A stretch of 64,000 nucleotides of DNA from positions 3,298,200 through 3,362,199 of the forward strand of contig NZ_CP046242.1 of assembly GCF_023205095.1 (NCBI RefSeq), given 5' to 3'. A program made the position numbers and the translations under genes. Within the stretch, counting starts at the first letter, position 1. Each line of letters opens with the position of its first letter. Shown here piece after piece: positions 36,382 through 45,612 of the stretch. The notes beneath the pieces are model-generated. The model was not told the DNA's origin and did no database searches. It saw only the letters and a list, made by a program, of their open reading frames with translations. Source of the stretch: Bizionia sp. M204 (GTDB lineage Bacteria > Bacteroidota > Bacteroidia > Flavobacteriales > Flavobacteriaceae).

Positions 36382-37041
36382 TTATATATTTAGGTATTTA
36401 TTTAAATAGGCTGATCGGTCTTTTAAACTCTCTAGGTAACTGTCTTCCTCATGTCCAGAAATAACATTATAACTGTAACGCCTAAATGTTTGCATGATAT
36501 CATTTAATCCCGTGTTTCCAACTTTTAAGGTGATTTGAATCATATCGTTTTCAGTTTTTGAAATAAAAGCACCCAATAATTTTCCGTTGTTGGATTCCAC
36601 TATCTGGCTTATTTCACTAAAGGAATAATCAACTAAACCTTTTTCAATAATTAAAATACCTCCTGCTTCAGCAAAAAACGGGGTTTCGTTAAATAGACCA
36701 ATCACATCATTTAACTCATAATATCCTATATAGGAATTAGAGCTGTTCAATATAGGCATGATGTTGGTGCTGTTTTGAGCAAAAGCTTCCAAAACATCTA
36801 ACCAATTGGTGTTATCTCGAACAAAAAACCCTTCAATAGCGTGCATTTGGTCTGCAATAACCTCATGTTTTTCAAAACAGTACACATCTGTTTCAGACAT
36901 GCATCCCAAATATAAACCATCAGGTGATTTAATCGGAATATGAGAATAAGTTAACTGATTAAATAGCATTTGTAAATCACCAATTTTATCGGTGCTTACT
37001 AATGGCTTTATATCGTTAATAACAAATTCGTTTAAATTCAT
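36382..37041 (-). CDS. CBS-pair protein next to nadK
   Basis: A 219-residue cytoplasmic protein. Residues about 1-130 read as a tandem CBS pair (LVSTDKIGDLQMLFNQLTYSHIPI and GFFVRDNTNWLDVLEAFAQNSTNIMPIL), which usually binds adenine nucleotides. The remaining 90 residues look like an ACT-type ligand-binding fold. No enzymatic domain is visible. Its tight linkage with nadK suggests, but does not show, a role sensing nucleotides for NADP supply. The gene is divergent from pdxJ with a 90-base gap. Confidence 0.85.
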   Translation of the reverse strand: MNLNEFVINDIKPLVSTDKIGDLQMLFNQLTYSHIPIKSPDGLYLGCMSETDVYCFEKHEVIADQMHAIEGFFVRDNTNWLDVLEAFAQNSTNIMPILNSSNSYIGYYELNDVIGLFNETPFFAEAGGILIIEKGLVDYSFSEISQIVESNNGKLLGAFISKTENDMIQITLKVGNTGLNDIMQTFRRYSYNVISGHEEDSYLESLKDRSAYLNKYLNI

Positions 37042-37103
37042 AGCGTGTTTTTAGGTATTTGCAAATTAATTAAAAAATACTATAATTCCGGTAGTTGAGT
37101 TTG

Positions 37104-37111
37104 TATTTTTG
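37104..37111 (+). promoter_or_regulatory. Candidate -7 box of pdxJ
   Basis: TATTTTTG matches TAnnTTTG and ends 19 bases before the pdxJ ATG. No good -33 element is seen. Confidence 0.4.
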
Positions 37112-37130
37112 TAAATCAAACGACTAGAAT

Positions 37131-37844
37131 ATGACAAAGTTAAGTGTAAATATTAATAAGATAGCAACCTTACGAAATTCTCGAGGTGGCGATTTGCCAA
37201 ATGTAGTTCAATTTGCTAAAGATGTTCAGCGTTTTGGGGCGGAAGGCGTTACTATTCATCCACGTCCGGATGAACGTCATATTCGCTATCAAGATGCTTA
37301 CAATTTAAAACCAGAAGTATATGCCGAATACAATATTGAAGGCAAACCGATAGAGAAATTCATGAATATGGTTTTGGAAATTAAACCCACTCAAGTAACC
37401 TTGGTTCCGGATGCTGTAAATGCTATTACTAGTAATGCGGGTTGGGATACTTTAAAACATAAGGCCTTTTTAGTAGAGGTAATTCAGGAATTTAAAAACC
37501 ATGGGATTCGTACGTCTATATTTGTAGATCCAGTTTTAAAACAAATTGAAGGTGCCAAGGCTACAGGAACAGATAGAATTGAATTATATACGGAGGCTTT
37601 TGCGCACCAATTTAGTTTGGGTAATAAAAAAGCTATTTTGCCCTATACCGAATGTGCTGTTTTAGCGGATAGCTTGGATTTAGGCATAAATGCAGGACAC
37701 GATTTATCTTTAGATAATATTCAGTTTTTTAAAGAAAACATCCCTAATTTGTTGGAGGTTTCCATTGGTCATGCGTTGATTTCAGAAAGTTTATATTTGG
37801 GTGTAGAAAACGTCATTCAAATGTATTTACACCGACTGAAATAA
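37131..37844 (+). CDS. pdxJ: Pyridoxine 5'-phosphate synthase
   Basis: PdxJ condenses 1-deoxyxylulose 5-phosphate with 3-amino-2-oxopropyl phosphate to pyridoxine 5'-phosphate. The 237-residue TIM barrel shows the family motifs LSVNINKIATLRNSRGG at the start, GVTIHPRPDERHI near residue 45, and LDLGINAGHDLSLDNI near 180. PdxA is not in the window. A hydrolase gene follows after 47 bases. Confidence 0.96.
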   Translation: MTKLSVNINKIATLRNSRGGDLPNVVQFAKDVQRFGAEGVTIHPRPDERHIRYQDAYNLKPEVYAEYNIEGKPIEKFMNMVLEIKPTQVTLVPDAVNAITSNAGWDTLKHKAFLVEVIQEFKNHGIRTSIFVDPVLKQIEGAKATGTDRIELYTEAFAHQFSLGNKKAILPYTECAVLADSLDLGINAGHDLSLDNIQFFKENIPNLLEVSIGHALISESLYLGVENVIQMYLHRLK

Positions 37845-37891
37845 ATTCTCAAGAAACGTTTAAGTTAATAGATTAAGCAAATTTCAAATTC

Positions 37892-38668
37892 GTGAAAGAC
37901 AATAAAAAATTATATTCCAATATATTAGGTGAAGGCAAACCATTTATTATTCTCCATGGCTTTTTGGGTATGGGTGATAATTGGAAAACTTTGGGTAACC
38001 AATTTGCGGAACAAGGCTATCAAGTTCATTTGGTAGATCAACGAAACCATGGTAGAAGTTTTCATGATGCTGATTTTAGTTATGAAACATTATCAGCCGA
38101 TTTAAAGCATTATTGTGATGCACATCAACTTTCAGACATTGTGCTTTTAGGGCATTCTATGGGTGGAAAAACAGCTATGCTTTTTGCAACCCAGTTTCCT
38201 GAGTTGGTTTCTAAATTATTGATAGCGGATATTTCACCGCGTTTTTATCCCGTGCATCATGATGCCATTTTAAATGGGTTAAGTCAGCTAGATTTTTCTA
38301 CATTAAAAAGTCGTGGCGCTGCCGATAAAAGTTTAGCGAAGTATGTTTCAGACGTTGGAACCCGTATGTTTTTACTTAAAAATTTATACTGGAAAGAAAA
38401 AGGACAATTAGCGCTGCGTATGAATTTGGATGTTTTAGCAGACCAAGTTGGTGAAGTAGGGGAACCATTGCCAATTTCTGCTAAATTTGAAGGCGACACC
38501 TTGTTTTTACGTGGTGATAAATCTGAATATATCAGTAATCAGGACGAATCTATTATTCACGCCCATTTTCCAAAAGCAGATATTATAACAATTTCAAATG
38601 CAGGACATTGGTTACATGCTGAAAATCCTGAAGAATTTTATGATGCTGTGATGGCATTTCTTAAATAA
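37892..38668 (+). CDS. Alpha/beta hydrolase (YbfF-like)
   Basis: A 258-residue hydrolase starting at a GTG. Motifs: oxyanion HG in IILHGFLGMGDNW, the family QRNHGRSFH, the nucleophile elbow LLGHSMGGKTA (Ser near 94) and the catalytic His in NAGHWLHAENP near the end. This is the YbfF/esterase subgroup; the natural substrate cannot be deduced. It is close enough to pdxJ to share a transcript. Confidence 0.88.
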   Translation: MKDNKKLYSNILGEGKPFIILHGFLGMGDNWKTLGNQFAEQGYQVHLVDQRNHGRSFHDADFSYETLSADLKHYCDAHQLSDIVLLGHSMGGKTAMLFATQFPELVSKLLIADISPRFYPVHHDAILNGLSQLDFSTLKSRGAADKSLAKYVSDVGTRMFLLKNLYWKEKGQLALRMNLDVLADQVGEVGEPLPISAKFEGDTLFLRGDKSEYISNQDESIIHAHFPKADIITISNAGHWLHAENPEEFYDAVMAFLK

Positions 38669-38703
38669 GTTGCATTTTAACAAATCACCAAAAAACACGT
38701 ACT

Positions 38704-39051
38704 ATGAAATTAATTATCAGAATTTTAATTACAGCCGTAGCAGTTGTATTGTTAGCTAAATTGTTACCAGGTATTGCAGTAGAAAGTTATACAACAGCCA
38801 TAATTGTAGCAATTGTTTTAGGATTGCTAAATTTAATAGTCAGACCTATTTTAATCTTTTTAACCTTGCCAGCAACTATTATCACTCTGGGTTTATTCCT
38901 GTTTGTTATTAACGCTTTAATGATCTTATTAGCCGATAGTTTAATTAATGGATTTACAGTTTCCAGTTTCTGGACCGCTCTATTATTTAGTATTCTATTA
39001 ACGATTTTACAATCCATATTTTACGGTATTTTAGGTCAAGATAACGAGTAG
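38704..39051 (+). CDS. Phage holin family (PF04020-like) small membrane protein
   Basis: A 115-residue protein with four membrane helices and the motif GLLNLIVRPILIFLTLPATI typical of the PF04020 family, annotated as phage holin family IV but universally chromosomal and unrelated to lysis in most bacteria. It follows the hydrolase by 35 bases. No phage genes surround it. Confidence 0.88.
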   Translation: MKLIIRILITAVAVVLLAKLLPGIAVESYTTAIIVAIVLGLLNLIVRPILIFLTLPATIITLGLFLFVINALMILLADSLINGFTVSSFWTALLFSILLTILQSIFYGILGQDNE

Positions 39052-39149
39052 AAGTGAGTTTTTCTTTAACATTTTAAACGAATTGAAATCCGTTAGTCCC
39101 ACTGAAAATCAGTACAAATAAACAGGTGAAAGACAATACGTTAAAATAC

Positions 39150-39180
39150 TTTGTTGGAGTGTAAAAAAGTAGTATTTTTG
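39150..39180 (+). promoter_or_regulatory. Promoter of tig with embedded inverted repeat
   Basis: TTTG (39150-39153), 19 bases, then TATTTTTG (39173-39180) match the Bacteroidetes consensus exactly. An inverted repeat, TTGGAGTG (39154-39161) and CACTCCAA (39181-39188), brackets the spacer and -7 box. Confidence 0.75.
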
Positions 39181-39206
39181 CACTCCAATTTTTATGTCAT
39201 AATACA

Positions 39207-40535
39207 ATGAATATTACAAGAGAAAATATTGATGCATTAAATGCTGTAGTAAAAGTCGATATCGCTAAAGAAGATTATAGTGGTAAAGTTGAAAAAATAT
39301 TAACTGATTATCGTAAAACAGCTAACATTCCTGGTTTTAGAAAAGGTCACGTACCAATGGGAATGGTTAAAAAGCAATATGGTAAAGCCGTATTGGTTGA
39401 TGAAGTTAATAAATTACTTCAAGATGCATTGAATAAATATTTAACAGAAGAAAAATTAGACGTTTTAGGTAATCCATTACCAAAGGCACAAGATAATTTG
39501 GATTGGGATGCTGAACTATTATCATTTGAATTCGAATTAGGTTTAGCTCCAGAATTTGAAGTAAACTTATCGCCTAAAAAAGCGATTATCGATTATAATA
39601 TTACCGCTGGTGATAAAATGATTGATGATCAAATTTTAAATGTGCAAAAGCAATACGGAAAATTAATCGCATCTGATGTGGTTTCTAAAGATTCTGAAAT
39701 TACAGGTGTTTTCAAAAATGAAGAACGTGAAATAGAAAACACAGTAACATTAACACTCGATAAATTCAAAGGAAAAGCCACCGAAAAGAAATTTATTGGT
39801 GCTAAAGTTGGCGATGTTATTACATTAAAAACTAAAGGATTGTATGCAGATGATCACGAATTAATGCATGCATTAAAAGTATCTCATGATGATATTCACG
39901 GTTTAGATATTGAAGTAACTTTTACCATTACCGAAATTAATGAGCGTGAGTTAGCTGAATTAAACCAAGAGTTATTTGATAAGTTGTTTGGTGAAGGTGT
40001 AGCCACTTCTATTGAAGATGTAAAAGAAAAAATTAAAGAAGATGCTGAAAAGCAATTCAAGCAGCAATCAGAACAAAAATTACTAAATGATGTTACAGAG
40101 CATTTAGTAGAAAATACTAAATTCGATTTGCCAGCAACATTCCTACAAAAATGGATGCAAACTGCAGGTGAAAAAGAATTAACAGAAGCTGAGGCGCAAG
40201 AAGAATACGCTAAATCTGAAAAAAGCTTGCGTTACCAATTAATTGAAGGTAAATTAATTACTGAAAATAATATTAAAGTAAGCATGGATGATATTAAAGA
40301 TCATGCCAAGCAAATGATTAAGGCTCAAATGGCGCAATTCGGTCAGATGAATCCTACGGATAAAGAACTAGAAGATATTGCTGCTCGTGTATTATCTAAC
40401 CAAGATGAAGCACGTCGTATTTCTGAACAAATTATCAGCCAGAAATTATTAGCGCTTTATAAAGAAAAGGCAAACATTAAAACAAAAGATATTACTTACG
40501 AAGACTTTGTTAAAGAAGTTTACGGAGACAAATAA
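39207..40535 (+). CDS. tig: Trigger factor
   Basis: Ribosome-bound chaperone for nascent chains. The 442-residue protein has the N-terminal ribosome-binding signature GFRKGHVPMGMVKKQYG (near residues 41-57), a central FKBP-like region (about 150-250, diverged) and a helical C-terminal arm. The central domain is more diverged than in enterobacteria, as is normal for Bacteroidota. It is followed by clpP and clpX, the classic tig-clpP-clpX order, though a terminator-like hairpin lies between tig and clpP. Confidence 0.95.
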   Translation: MNITRENIDALNAVVKVDIAKEDYSGKVEKILTDYRKTANIPGFRKGHVPMGMVKKQYGKAVLVDEVNKLLQDALNKYLTEEKLDVLGNPLPKAQDNLDWDAELLSFEFELGLAPEFEVNLSPKKAIIDYNITAGDKMIDDQILNVQKQYGKLIASDVVSKDSEITGVFKNEEREIENTVTLTLDKFKGKATEKKFIGAKVGDVITLKTKGLYADDHELMHALKVSHDDIHGLDIEVTFTITEINERELAELNQELFDKLFGEGVATSIEDVKEKIKEDAEKQFKQQSEQKLLNDVTEHLVENTKFDLPATFLQKWMQTAGEKELTEAEAQEEYAKSEKSLRYQLIEGKLITENNIKVSMDDIKDHAKQMIKAQMAQFGQMNPTDKELEDIAARVLSNQDEARRISEQIISQKLLALYKEKANIKTKDITYEDFVKEVYGDK

Positions 40536-40568
40536 GTTGCCAAGTTTTAAAGAATAAATCCTTATATT

Positions 40569-40607
40569 TAGGCGTTGGAAAAAAGAGCTTCAACGCCTAT
40601 TTTTTTA
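40569..40607 (+). terminator. Terminator after tig
   Basis: TAGGCGTTG (40569-40577) pairs with CAACGCCTA (40591-40599), followed by a run of T. Confidence 0.8.
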
Positions 40608-40688
40608 AATTATTTTTAATTTAAGAAAATGGGACTATACACTTCCTGCTTTTATACAGGATTTTAACCTATAAAATTTTTAAAAACA

Positions 40689-41363
40689 ATGAATTACGGA
40701 AAAGAATTTGAAAAATTCGCTATAAAAGATCAAGGTATTAGTAGTACGTATTACGACAAAATTATTAGTCATATGTACCCAACAAACTTAACACCTAATA
40801 TTATTGAAGAACGTCAAATGAATATCGCTATTTTTGATGTTTTTTCCCGATTAATGATGGATCGCATCATCTTTTTAGGAACCGCAATTAATGATCAAGT
40901 AGCCAATATTATTCAAGCACAATTATTGTTTTTAGAGAGTACTGACTCTTCTAAAGATATACAAATATACATCAATTCACCAGGTGGTGGTGTTTATGCT
41001 GGTTTAGGTATTTATGATACTATGCAATTTATTAAGCCAGATGTAGCCACAATTTGTACAGGAATGGCAGCTTCTATGGGAGCGGTTTTATTATGTGCTG
41101 GTGAAAAAGGAAAACGTAGTGGTTTAACCCATTCACGTGTCATGATTCACCAACCATTAGGTGGAGCGCAAGGTCAAGCAAGTGATATTGAAATTACAGC
41201 GCGTGAGATTTTAACCTTAAAAGAAGAACTATACAAAATTATTAGCAAGCATTCTGGTCAGGATTACGACAAGATTTATCATGATAGTGATCGTGATTAC
41301 TGGATGAAAGCAGATAAAGCTAAAGAATACGGTATGATTGATGAAGTATTGGTTCGTAGCTAA
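40689..41363 (+). CDS. clpP: ATP-dependent Clp protease proteolytic subunit
   Basis: The 224-residue serine peptidase forms the ClpP tetradecamer. The catalytic Ser is in [11 protein letters not shown] (near 122), the His in VMIHQPLGG (near 147) and the Asp follows in the [10 protein letters not shown] region. The N-terminus is about 25 residues longer than in Escherichia coli, as is common in flavobacteria. It lies upstream of clpX with a hairpin of 28 bases between them. Confidence 0.96.
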   Translation: MNYGKEFEKFAIKDQGISSTYYDKIISHMYPTNLTPNIIEERQMNIAIFDVFSRLMMDRIIFLGTAINDQVANIIQAQLLFLESTDSSKDIQIYINSPGGGVYAGLGIYDTMQFIKPDVATICTGMAASMGAVLLCAGEKGKRSGLTHSRVMIHQPLGGAQGQASDIEITAREILTLKEELYKIISKHSGQDYDKIYHDSDRDYWMKADKAKEYGMIDEVLVRS

Positions 41364-41382
41364 TACCTTATAATACATCTTT

Positions 41383-41410
41383 CCATAATCCATTTTTTGC
41401 AGGATTATGG
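41383..41410 (+). repeat. Perfect hairpin between clpP and clpX
   Basis: CCATAATCC (41383-41391) and GGATTATGG (41402-41410) form a nine-base-pair stem with a ten-base loop. No T-run follows, so it is not a typical terminator. It may be an RNA processing or mRNA-stability element. Confidence 0.5.
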
Positions 41411-41441
41411 AGAGAATTTGATAATTGAAATTAATTAATTT

Positions 41442-42674
41442 ATGGCAAAGGAAGAATTAGAATGTTCATTTTGTGGTAGGAAAAAGCCAGAAACAAGTTT
41501 ATTAATTGCTGGATTGGATGCCCATATCTGCGATCGTTGTATTGAACAAGCGCATGGTATCGTAATTGAAGAATCTAAGCAAACGGATAATAGCGATTTG
41601 TCTGCGGAATTAAAACTGCGCAAACCACAAAAAATTAAAACATTCTTAGACGAATATATTATTGGTCAGGATACCACCAAAAAAGTAATGTCTGTTGCGG
41701 TTTATAACCACTATAAACGATTGTTACAAGCACCAACGGATGATGATATTGAAATTCAAAAGAGTAATATCATTATGGTTGGGCAAACGGGAACGGGTAA
41801 AACCTTAATGGCAAAAACCATTGCAAAAATGTTAAACGTACCATTGGCTATAGTAGATGCTACGGTTTTAACAGAAGCAGGTTATGTGGGTGAAGATGTT
41901 GAAAGTATTTTAACACGTTTGTTACAGGCTGCCGATTACAACTTAGAAAAGGCAGAAAAAGGAATTGTTTTTATTGATGAAATAGATAAAATTGCGCGTA
42001 AAAGTGATAATCCATCTATAACGCGTGATGTTTCAGGTGAAGGTGTGCAACAAGCGCTTTTAAAATTATTAGAAGGTACCGTTGTTAATGTACCGCCTAA
42101 AGGCGGGCGTAAACATCCAGACCAAAAGTTCATTGAAGTTAATACTGAAAATATTTTATTTATTGCAGGAGGTGCTTTTGATGGTATTGATAAAGTTATT
42201 TCTAAACGTTTAAATATGCAAGCCGTTGGTTACAGCGCGTCCATGTCTGATGAACGTGTAGACCATAACCACTTATTGCAATATATTATTCCAAAGGATT
42301 TAAAAGACTTTGGGTTAATTCCTGAAATTATTGGTCGTTTACCCGTTTTAACATACATGGATCCATTGGATGCTAAAACGCTTCGGGCTATTTTAACCGA
42401 ACCTAAAAATGCCATTATTAAGCAATATAAAAAGTTGTTTAGTATGGATGATATTGAGTTTCATATTACGGATGGTGCTCTAGATTTTATTGTTGAAAAA
42501 GCCATAGAATACAAATTAGGCGCGCGTGGATTACGTTCCTTGTGTGAGGAAATCCTAACAGATGCTATGTTTGAAATGCCAGGAACGGATGAAAAAGAAT
42601 TGAAAGTCACCAAAGCCTACGCCGAAGATAAAATAAGCAAAACAACTATCAAGAAATTGAAGGCGGTTTCGTAA
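41442..42674 (+). CDS. clpX: ATP-dependent Clp protease ATP-binding subunit ClpX
   Basis: ClpX unfolds substrates and feeds them to ClpP. The 410-residue protein has the N-terminal zinc finger ([10 protein letters not shown] and CDRC), Walker [10 protein letters not shown] (near 114), Walker B FIDEIDKI, and the [19 protein letters not shown] pore and sensor region. It ends in a strong terminator. Confidence 0.97.
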   Translation: MAKEELECSFCGRKKPETSLLIAGLDAHICDRCIEQAHGIVIEESKQTDNSDLSAELKLRKPQKIKTFLDEYIIGQDTTKKVMSVAVYNHYKRLLQAPTDDDIEIQKSNIIMVGQTGTGKTLMAKTIAKMLNVPLAIVDATVLTEAGYVGEDVESILTRLLQAADYNLEKAEKGIVFIDEIDKIARKSDNPSITRDVSGEGVQQALLKLLEGTVVNVPPKGGRKHPDQKFIEVNTENILFIAGGAFDGIDKVISKRLNMQAVGYSASMSDERVDHNHLLQYIIPKDLKDFGLIPEIIGRLPVLTYMDPLDAKTLRAILTEPKNAIIKQYKKLFSMDDIEFHITDGALDFIVEKAIEYKLGARGLRSLCEEILTDAMFEMPGTDEKELKVTKAYAEDKISKTTIKKLKAVS

Positions 42675-42699
42675 TTAATTCGAAACCCAATACAAAAAA

Positions 42700-42732
42700 A
42701 AACCACGCAAATTGCGTGGTTTTTTTTTTTTG
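42700..42732. terminator. Terminator after clpX
   Basis: AAACCACGCAA pairs with TTGCGTGGTTT around a short loop, followed by more than ten T residues, with a flanking A-tract, so it could act from either strand. Confidence 0.85.
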
Positions 42733-42909
42733 GTTGTTTTTGGATTACAATTAATAATTTGGCATTATGTGCAAATCATTGTGTGATTAATAGCTCTGTA
42801 AAACTAGTGCTTTTTCTGTAAGAAAATCTAGACAGGCTTCATTTTTAGATAAACCAACTGCTAAATTCGTTAATCGTATTTTTTTTGCAATTAATTGGGA
42901 TAAAAAGTA

Positions 42910-44424
42910 TTACCTGTTTAATTCTAAAAGCGCATCTAAGTAGTCTCTAGTATTAGATAATCTGGGTACCTTATGTTGTCCTCCTAATTTGTCATTGGCC
43001 TTTAGCCAGTCGTAAAATAGGCGTTCACGTGCTATGTGGATCGTTGGTTTATTAAGCGTCATGTTATTATAACGCTTGGCTTCATAATCGGAGTTTAAAG
43101 ATTTTAAAGCATTATCAAATAACTCATTAAAATAATGAATGTTTTCGGGTGGTGTTTTAAATTCAATAATCCATTCGTGTGCGCCTTTTTCTTTACCATC
43201 CATAAAAATTGGAGCAGCTGTATAATCTACTATTTCAGATTTTGTTTTTTTGCAGACCTTTTTTAAAGCATCTTCGGCGTTTTCAATAATTAATTCTTCA
43301 CCAAAAGCATTTATATGGTGTTTGGTTCTCCCAGAAACTTTTATGCGATATGGGTTAATGGACGTAAACCGAATGGTATCGCCAATTTTGTATCGCCAAA
43401 GTCCCGCGTTGGTAGTAATAATTACAGCATAATTTTTATCAATTTCCACCTGACTTAATGGAATTATTTTTTCGTCTTTAGTGCCGTAGGTATCCATCGG
43501 AATAAATTCATAAAAGATGCCATAATCCAACATTAATAGTAATTCGCTAGACTTGTTTTGATCTTGAATGGCAAAAAATCCTTCCGAAGCATTGTAAATT
43601 TCATAATAGCGAAAATCTGTCTTTGGTAAAATTTTCTTGTATTGATCCACATAAGGCAAGAAGCTAACACCTCCATGAAAATAAACTTCTAAATTGGGCC
43701 AAATATCATGCAGATTGTCTTTGCCAGTTGTTTCTAAAACATTGTTTAATAAAACCAACATCCAAGATGGTACGCCAGCCAAACTGGTCACATTTTCCTG
43801 TATGGTTTCATTAACAATGGCCTGCATTTTTTCTTCCCAATTGTTCATCAAAGACACCTTGTTACTAGGTGTGCTGCTAAATTCTGCCCAGAATGGCATA
43901 TTGTCAATTAATATAGCCGACAAATCACCAAAAACGGTTCCGTTTTCTTTGTACAGTTCTTTACTACCTCCTAAACGTAAACTTTTTCCCGTAAATAATT
44001 GTGCGTTTTCATTATTGTTTAAATACATGCACAATAAATCCTTGCTCGCTGCATAATGACAGTTTTCCAAGGCATCTTCACTCACAGGAATAAATTTACT
44101 TTTTGCATTGGTTGTTCCACTGGATTTAGCAAACCATTTAATAGGTTGTGGCCAAAAAATATTGTTCTCACCTAAACGAGACCGTTCAATCATGGGTTGG
44201 TATTCCTCATAGGAAGAAATTGGAACACGGTCTGCAAATGTTTGATAGCTCTTTATAGAGTCAAAACCATGTGTTCTACCAAATTCTGTATCCTTTGCCT
44301 TATATAGTAATTGCATAAGTAGTTCTTCTTGAACCTCATTTGGGTATTTTAAAAACAATTCAATTTGATGAAATCGCTTTTTTAAAAACCAAGAAGCAAT
44401 AGAATTTACAATAGGAATTGGCAT
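42910..44424 (-). CDS. GH3 auxin-responsive-promoter family protein
   Basis: A 504-residue protein of the GH3 family, an ANL-like acyl-adenylate amino-acid ligase group known from plants. The visible hallmarks are the N-terminal RVPISSYEEYQPMI, the AMP-binding loop KSSGTTNAKSKFIPV (near 110), TTNAGLWRYKIGDTIRF (near 335-350) and GRTKHHINAFGEELIIENAE, all consistent with acyl-adenylate formation. Bacterial members are common in Bacteroidota; the substrate is unknown. A short in-frame continuation follows the stop (see findings). Confidence 0.88.
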   Translation of the reverse strand: MPIPIVNSIASWFLKKRFHQIELFLKYPNEVQEELLMQLLYKAKDTEFGRTHGFDSIKSYQTFADRVPISSYEEYQPMIERSRLGENNIFWPQPIKWFAKSSGTTNAKSKFIPVSEDALENCHYAASKDLLCMYLNNNENAQLFTGKSLRLGGSKELYKENGTVFGDLSAILIDNMPFWAEFSSTPSNKVSLMNNWEEKMQAIVNETIQENVTSLAGVPSWMLVLLNNVLETTGKDNLHDIWPNLEVYFHGGVSFLPYVDQYKKILPKTDFRYYEIYNASEGFFAIQDQNKSSELLLMLDYGIFYEFIPMDTYGTKDEKIIPLSQVEIDKNYAVIITTNAGLWRYKIGDTIRFTSINPYRIKVSGRTKHHINAFGEELIIENAEDALKKVCKKTKSEIVDYTAAPIFMDGKEKGAHEWIIEFKTPPENIHYFNELFDNALKSLNSDYEAKRYNNMTLNKPTIHIARERLFYDWLKANDKLGGQHKVPRLSNTRDYLDALLELNR

Positions 44425-44466
44425 ATTTGCAGTATATTTAATGAACTAAAAATAATACTTTTTTTT

Positions 44467-45261
44467 ATGACCTACCAAGGTGTTTTAACAAAAATGACAA
44501 CGGAGTTTACCGAACCAATTCAATACTACCTCATTTTTGAAAACGACTTCATCCATATCAATCAGTTGTTAGATAAAACGATTCAGTTGGAGTTTGTTGG
44601 TTATCAATGTTTAAGTTGCGGTTTAAATAAGCCAATTTATAGACAAGGGTTTTGTAAAAGCTGTTTTTTTGATATACCTCAAGCAGCCGATTGGATTATA
44701 AAACCTGAATTAAGCAAAGCACATTTAGATCAGGAAGAACGCGATTTAGATTATGAAAAACGCGTACAATTACAACCACATATTGTGTATTTAGCCAACT
44801 CTAGTAATGTAAAAGTTGGTGTTACACGTAAAAGTCAGGTGCCAACCCGATGGATAGACCAAGGCGCACACGAGGCTATTGAAATTGTTGAGGTGCCAAA
44901 TAGGTATTTAGCAGGAATTACAGAAGTAGCTTTAAAAGATTTTGTTGCCGATAAAACCAATTGGCGCAACATGCTTAAAAACGATGTGAAAGATGAAAAT
45001 TTAGTGGACTGGCGTGATAAATTGAAAGCCTATATTCCAGATGAAGCTAAAGAATATTACATAGCTAATAACGCCGAAACGCACATTACCTTTCCGGTGC
45101 ATCAATATCCAGTAAAACCAAAAAGTTTAAATATTGTGAAAAGTGAATCCTACTCTGGGAAACTAGTAGGCGTAAAAGGACAGTATCTTATTTTTGAAGA
45201 TAATACGGTTTTCAATATCCGATCCAATGAAGGGTTGGTTGTTAAACTTTCTGTGGCATAA
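44467..45261 (+). CDS. DUF2797 protein with zinc ribbon and possible GIY-YIG-like region
   Basis: A 264-residue cytoplasmic protein. A zinc-ribbon-like cluster, CLSCGLNKPIYRQGFCKSC, lies near residue 50-70. The strand pair IVYLANSSNVKVGVTRKSQVPTRW (split) near 115-135 resembles the core of GIY-YIG/T5orf172 nucleases, where a Tyr and an Arg are catalytic. That resemblance is my reading, not a search result. The gene is divergent from GH3 with only 42 bases between starts, suggesting shared regulation. The function of the family is unknown. Confidence 0.8.
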   Translation: MTYQGVLTKMTTEFTEPIQYYLIFENDFIHINQLLDKTIQLEFVGYQCLSCGLNKPIYRQGFCKSCFFDIPQAADWIIKPELSKAHLDQEERDLDYEKRVQLQPHIVYLANSSNVKVGVTRKSQVPTRWIDQGAHEAIEIVEVPNRYLAGITEVALKDFVADKTNWRNMLKNDVKDENLVDWRDKLKAYIPDEAKEYYIANNAETHITFPVHQYPVKPKSLNIVKSESYSGKLVGVKGQYLIFEDNTVFNIRSNEGLVVKLSVA

Positions 45262-45294
45262 AAAAAAGCACGCATAAAAAATGCGTGCTTTTTT
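45262..45294. terminator. Bidirectional terminator between DUF2797 gene and rpsU
   Basis: AAAAAAGCACGCAT (45262-45275) pairs with ATGCGTGCTTTTTT (45281-45294). A and T tracts on both sides make it a terminator for both convergent genes. Confidence 0.88.
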
Positions 45295-45313
45295 ATATAT
45301 CTAAAAAAGACAA

Positions 45314-45508
45314 TTAAATATCTTCTTGATCTCTTAAGTTTTGGATGTATTCAGCTTTCTGAATCTCACGTCTTCTTTTTACTGAAGGCTTTGTAAAGTA
45401 TTGCTTCTCTCTTAAGTTCTGCATTACTTTTACATTTCTATGCTTACGCTTGTAACGCTTTAAAGCACGTTCTATATTTTCTCCTTCTTTAATTTCGATT
45501 CGTAACAT
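45314..45508 (-). CDS. rpsU: 30S ribosomal protein S21
   Basis: A 64-residue basic protein starting MLRIEIKEGENIERALKRYKRKH, with the alternating charged helix and SVKRRREIQKAEYI segment characteristic of bS21. In Bacteroidota bS21 has been linked to sequestration of the anti-Shine-Dalgarno, which fits the absence of ribosome-binding sites throughout this window. It is monocistronic with a bidirectional terminator. Confidence 0.96.
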   Translation of the reverse strand: MLRIEIKEGENIERALKRYKRKHRNVKVMQNLREKQYFTKPSVKRRREIQKAEYIQNLRDQEDI

Positions 45509-45612
45509 ATTATTTTTCTTAAATTTAATGGGTGCTAAGGTAATCCTTTTATTGCAATTTTTAGAATGTTTTCTAAAATTTAATTAAAAGGCAATTTTTC
45601 TCCTAAAACCCT

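Noticed and set aside
38704..39051. Prophage holin
   Set aside because: The family label is misleading: four-helix PF04020 proteins are housekeeping, and no phage genes are nearby.
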